Source of the DNA: Lachnospiraceae bacterium
GTDB taxonomy: Bacteria; Bacillota; Clostridia; Lachnospirales; Lachnospiraceae
Assembly: GCA_017404585.1 (NCBI GenBank)
Contig: JAFRCB010000309.1
Location: forward strand, 1-8,357
Reading direction: 5' to 3'
DNA: 8,357 nucleotides
A program made the translations under genes and the position numbers. This document shows, piece by piece, positions 6,467 to 8,357 of this stretch; within the stretch, counting starts at the first letter, position 1, and the number at the start of each line of letters is the position of its first letter. Under the pieces are notes generated by a model. That model worked only from the letters and a program-made list of their open reading frames with translations. It made no database searches and was not told the DNA's origin.

Positions 6467-6659
6467 GTTCAGACAGGCGCATCTCGCAGTTCGTTTATTC
6501 GGCAGCAAATCATCCATCTTCGTGAGAAAAACATTGTCGGTCCGACCGAGAGATCGAAACATGCCTGCATGTTTCAAGCTCACAGGAGAGGACCGACGTT
6601 TTTCGATGAAGATGATGTTTGCTGCCGGATTTTGGACTTTAGCTGCAGCCTGTCTGAAC
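6467..6659. repeat. Long interrupted inverted repeat, about 193 bp, multi-stem
   Basis: The arms pair in register through five blocks. These are 12 bp (6467-6478 with 6648-6659, beginning GTTCAGACAGGC), 13 bp with one G-U (6497-6509 with 6618-6630, containing CGGCAGCAAA), 7 bp (6515-6521 with 6608-6614), 7 bp (6526-6532 with 6598-6604) and 8 bp (6536-6543 with 6590-6597). Small internal loops separate them, except for one of about 18 nt per side between the first two. The centre holds a further 9-bp palindrome, GAAACATGC-CT-GCATGTTTC (6556-6575). About 47 bp are paired in the main arms. No transposase, target-site duplication or convincing gene was found. It may be a non-autonomous repeat element or a structured RNA. 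The rest of the 342-base gap between genes holds only the terminator before it and the smaller dyad after it. Confidence 0.8.
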
Positions 6660-6676
6660 TGTTACGGTTCAGACAG
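6650..6676. repeat. Second dyad sharing the outer arm of the long inverted repeat
   Basis: CTGTCTGAAC (6650-6659) is followed by seven bases and its exact complement GTTCAGACAG (6667-6676). The 10-mer GTTCAGACAG therefore occurs twice in direct orientation exactly 200 bp apart (6467 and 6667) and once inverted. It lies 20 bases beyond the niaR stop on the minus strand and might act as a 3' hairpin there, but no T-tract follows. Confidence 0.65.
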
Positions 6677-6695
6677 ATTTCCTCTGCTTTCATGC

Positions 6696-7232
6696 TTACC
6701 AGAAATTAACGGGTTCGTAGTCACGAAGCGGCGCGAGAAAACCGTGTGCCGCCAGCTGCTCCTGGATGAGGTCCAGTGTCTCCTTAGAATCAGCACTGAC
6801 CGTATGGTAATGGTAGCCGGAGGTGACATTCATGAGAAGACTGGACTGTCCGTCACCGAGCTCATCGAGGTACTTGCGCACTTCCCAGCGGGACTTCAGG
6901 TGAAGCTCTGCTCTCACGACTCCGTATACTTTATGGTATACAAAGACATCCTCGACACGTCCGCCGAGATCAACTATAAGATTAAGTTCCTCTTCGACCT
7001 GCTCCTCGGTATGTCTGACTTTAAAGACCCTTGTCTGTGACTCTCCGGGCTGCAGGTAGTAGCCGCGGCTTGTCGAAAAAATCTGGAGACCGTTAGCCCG
7101 AAGCAGGGCTATATCCTGAACGATTACCTGGCGGCTGACTTTGAAATGGTCGGCCAGATGTCGTCCGGAAATCGGTTCCCTGCTGGCACTCAGCAGATCT
7201 AATAATTCATGTCTGCGCTCTTCACCACTCAT
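6696..7232 (-). CDS. niaR: NiaR-type transcriptional repressor of NAD/niacin genes (HTH plus 3H domain)
   Basis: The protein is 178 residues, the normal length for the family. Residues about 5-60 form a winged helix (HTH_11 type): ELLDLLSASREPISGRHLA, recognition helix SRQVIVQDIALLRANG and the wing segment STSRGYYL. Residues about 68-175 form the 3H domain, with H74 in VRHTEEQ, H100 in YHKVYG and H141/H143 in SGYHYHTV. These histidines bind a metal in this family, and niacin acts as co-repressor. Known members repress niacin uptake and NAD synthesis genes. The start is supported by GGAG nine bases upstream. No niacin or NAD gene is in the window, so its targets lie elsewhere. It is transcribed alone from an extended -10 promoter through a folded leader. 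Confidence 0.88.
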   Translation of the reverse strand: MSGEERRHELLDLLSASREPISGRHLADHFKVSRQVIVQDIALLRANGLQIFSTSRGYYLQPGESQTRVFKVRHTEEQVEEELNLIVDLGGRVEDVFVYHKVYGVVRAELHLKSRWEVRKYLDELGDGQSSLLMNVTSGYHYHTVSADSKETLDLIQEQLAAHGFLAPLRDYEPVNFW

Positions 7233-7262
7233 CGTTTGTATCTCCGTTTACAATAATATTCC

Positions 7263-7326
7263 GAACTCACTTCCGGCTTATCTGCCGGACCTGGACCGGG
7301 CAGTCACAGTCCGGTAGAGTGAGTTC
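7263..7326 (-). promoter_or_regulatory. Folded leader of niaR, candidate cis-regulatory RNA with a three-way junction
   Basis: Read on the minus strand, GAACTCACT (7326-7318) closes with AGTGAGTTC (7271-7263), a perfect 9-bp outer stem. Inside it are ACCGG/CCGGT (7315-7311 with 7299-7295, 11-base loop) and TCCGGC/GCCGGA (7289-7284 with 7277-7272, loop AGATAA). The last stem abuts the outer stem directly. An alternative pairing CCGGAC/GTCCGG (7314-7309 with 7290-7285) would break both inner stems. The element is GC-rich in an AT-rich gap and ends 30 bases before the niaR start codon. It does not match a riboswitch consensus that I recall. Confidence 0.45.
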
Positions 7327-7372
7327 CATGCATGTCATCTTTCGCGCACTGCTCATGGCAGTTTGCTTTTTT

Positions 7373-7381
7373 ATTGTACCA
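7373..7381 (-). promoter_or_regulatory. Extended -10 promoter for niaR
   Basis: On the minus strand TGG-TACAAT (7381-7373) is an extended -10 with one mismatch in the hexamer. The -35 region (TTCCCC, 17 bp upstream) is weak. Initiation near 7366, in an A-rich run, would give a leader of about 130 nt that carries the three-way-junction fold. Confidence 0.5.
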
Positions 7382-7434
7382 CGTAAGGAAACAAAGGGGA
7401 AAGTATATTGTCTGAATTTATCCGAACTTTAGCA

Positions 7435-7463
7435 TATACAAAATACAGGATAATATTTATAAT
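7435..7463 (+). promoter_or_regulatory. Sigma-A-type promoter for rsmJ
   Basis: TATAAT (7458-7463) is a perfect -10, with TATACA (7435-7440, 4 of 6) as -35 and a 17-bp spacer. The expected start near 7470 gives a short leader of about 26 nt to ATG 7496 and disfavours the in-frame TTG at 7475 as start. Confidence 0.65.
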
Positions 7464-7495
7464 TAGAGCGAGATTTGAAAGGTTTTGGGGGAAGA

Positions 7496-8239
7496 ATGAG
7501 GATCGTAACGGCAGGGCAGGATAACACGGACAGGGCCATGGAGCTAGCGGACCGGCTCGGACTGGATTTCTGTATGCGGACAGATGAAATACGCAGAGAT
7601 GAGAGATATCTTCTGCTGGATGAGGACGGGCTCTCGCTTGTGCAGGGAAATATGAAGCTTCGCGGCGATTTCAGGCATATGATAAAGAGGGTTCTCGGCG
7701 GCCGACTTCAGCATGAAAAAATGCTCAGGGCCGTCAGATTCAAAGAGGACACTGCCGGGTTGCTTGCCGTCGATGCCACCGCCGGTCTGGGCGAGGACGC
7801 TTTTATACTGGCGGCAGCCGGGTTCTCAGTACTTATGTGTGAGTACAATCCGGTCATAGCAGCCCTGCTCAGGGATGCTTTGGACCGTGCGCAGAGAGAT
7901 ACTGATATTGGGGAGATAGCCCGTAGAATGGAACTCAGGGAAGGCAACAGCGTAGACATTCTGGGGACGCTCGGGTGGAAACCGGACGTGATCTATCTTG
8001 ATCCCATGTTTCCGGCCAAGAAGAAATCGGGAATCAGCACAAAGAAACTTCAGATGTTTCAGAAACTCGAGACACCCTGTGCAAATGAGGAGGAGCTTCT
8101 TACGGCTGCATTTGCCGCTGATCCCCGGAGAATCGTCATTAAGAGGCCGATCAAGGGAGAGCCGCTGGCAGGAAAAAAGCCGGGTTTCTCGATTGACTGC
8201 AGGAATGTGCGCTATGACTGCCATGTTGTCAGAGCGTGA
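7496..8239 (+). CDS. rsmJ: 16S rRNA (guanine-N2) methyltransferase RsmJ family
   Basis: The protein is 247 residues from ATG 7496, close to the roughly 250 of E. coli RsmJ (YhiQ), which methylates G1516 of 16S rRNA using S-adenosylmethionine. The class I methyltransferase motifs are present: VDATAGLGEDAF (92-103, SAM-binding loop), acidic E116 in MCEYNP after strand 2, and YLDPMFPAKKKSG (167-179), the signature of this family. The C-terminus contains the typical IKRP segment (215-218). ATG 7496 has a G-rich ribosome binding site (GGGG, 7487-7490). The in-frame TTG 7475 would lie only about five bases after the predicted transcription start. It acts on the small ribosomal subunit in the cytoplasm. 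A further frame overlaps its stop codon by four bases. Confidence 0.88.
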   Translation: MRIVTAGQDNTDRAMELADRLGLDFCMRTDEIRRDERYLLLDEDGLSLVQGNMKLRGDFRHMIKRVLGGRLQHEKMLRAVRFKEDTAGLLAVDATAGLGEDAFILAAAGFSVLMCEYNPVIAALLRDALDRAQRDTDIGEIARRMELREGNSVDILGTLGWKPDVIYLDPMFPAKKKSGISTKKLQMFQKLETPCANEEELLTAAFAADPRRIVIKRPIKGEPLAGKKPGFSIDCRNVRYDCHVVRA

Positions 8240-8357
8240 GTGTGCTGCTTTTACTTCGGTCTGACACTGCCGCCCGGGCGGAAGGATCGGAGGAATGGCT
8301 GCATAAAGCGAAGTTGTTCGATGTGAATTATATTTCTGAAAAGAGGTTCATCTATGA
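8236..8357 (+). CDS. Possible partial gene overlapping the rsmJ stop, runs off the right edge
   Basis: A GTG at 8236 overlaps the rsmJ TGA in the GTGA arrangement common in operons, and the frame stays open for 40 codons to the end of the window. The peptide looks protein-like: a short hydrophobic start (VSVLLLLRSD), then EEWLHKAKLFDVNYISEKRF. No strong Shine-Dalgarno is visible inside the rsmJ end, and a second in-frame GTG lies at 8242. About 40 open codons can arise by chance, and a competing start (ATG 8354 with AGAGG seven bases upstream) lies in another frame. I do not recognise the product. Confidence 0.4.
   Translation, partial: MSVLLLLRSDTAARAEGSEEWLHKAKLFDVNYISEKRFIY

Noticed and set aside
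6263..6583. 106-codon minus-strand frame covering the amylase end, terminator and half of the palindrome
   Set aside because: It runs through a terminator and a repeat and is antisense to conserved amylase sequence. It looks like a shadow frame.
6522..7040. 172-codon plus-strand frame across the inverted repeat and niaR
   Set aside because: It lies mostly antisense to niaR, which has clear family motifs. Its start is inside the inverted repeat and it has no recognisable domain.
7348..7372. Plus-strand terminator: ACTGC-TCATG-GCAGT followed by six T
   Set aside because: The stem is only 5 bp and the T-run starts four bases after it. The run is better explained as the A-rich initial transcribed region of the minus-strand niaR promoter, and no plus-strand gene ends here.
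7475..7495. TTG 7475 as start of rsmJ
   Set aside because: It lies about five bases from the predicted transcription start with no ribosome binding site. ATG 7496 begins a typical N-terminus.
8354..8357. ATG 8354 with AGAGG as start of the next gene
   Set aside because: The spacing is acceptable but only one codon is visible, and the open frame from 8236 competes. It is kept only as an alternative.

Overview
The window looks like a chromosomal stretch from a Gram-positive anaerobe of the Clostridia, most likely a Lachnospiraceae-type bacterium. The reasons are the strong AGGAGG-type ribosome binding sites, TTG starts, a DUF2974 (Mbeg1-like) hydrolase, a NiaR-type 3H-domain repressor and an intracellular GH13 amylase, all at medium G+C. 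No phage, plasmid, transposase, tRNA, rRNA or CRISPR feature was seen. The taxonomic call is inference; no database was searched.

Layout. Positions 1-400: a minus-strand gene begins at the left edge (only its first 7 bases are present) with a good sigma-A-type promoter behind it. Facing the other way is a possible 40-residue peptide gene followed by a strong hairpin. Positions 572-2923: three plus-strand genes. They encode a small membrane protein of unknown function, an HD-domain phosphohydrolase with its own extended -10 promoter and a foldable leader, and a DUF2974 serine-hydrolase-like protein that ends in a rho-independent terminator. Positions 2982-6424: a hairpin-rich leader, a cation-diffusion-facilitator (CDF) homologue with an altered metal site and, 16 nt later, a 774-residue protein that fuses a beta-hydroxyacid dehydrogenase to a complete cytoplasmic alpha-amylase. 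This pair ends in a second terminator. Positions 6467-6676: a long multi-stem inverted repeat with no gene. Positions 6696-7381 (minus strand): a NiaR-type regulator with a compact three-way-junction leader and an extended -10 promoter. Positions 7435-8357 (plus strand): a promoter, rsmJ (16S rRNA methyltransferase) and a downstream frame that overlaps its stop by four bases and runs off the edge.

The genes do not form one obvious pathway. The identifiable roles are scattered housekeeping: niacin/NAD regulation, rRNA modification, alpha-glucan breakdown and nucleotide-type phosphohydrolysis. The most unusual items are the in-frame dehydrogenase-amylase fusion, the roughly 190-bp interrupted palindrome downstream of niaR, the folded niaR leader, and the CDF protein that keeps the fold but lacks the usual transport-site histidine.
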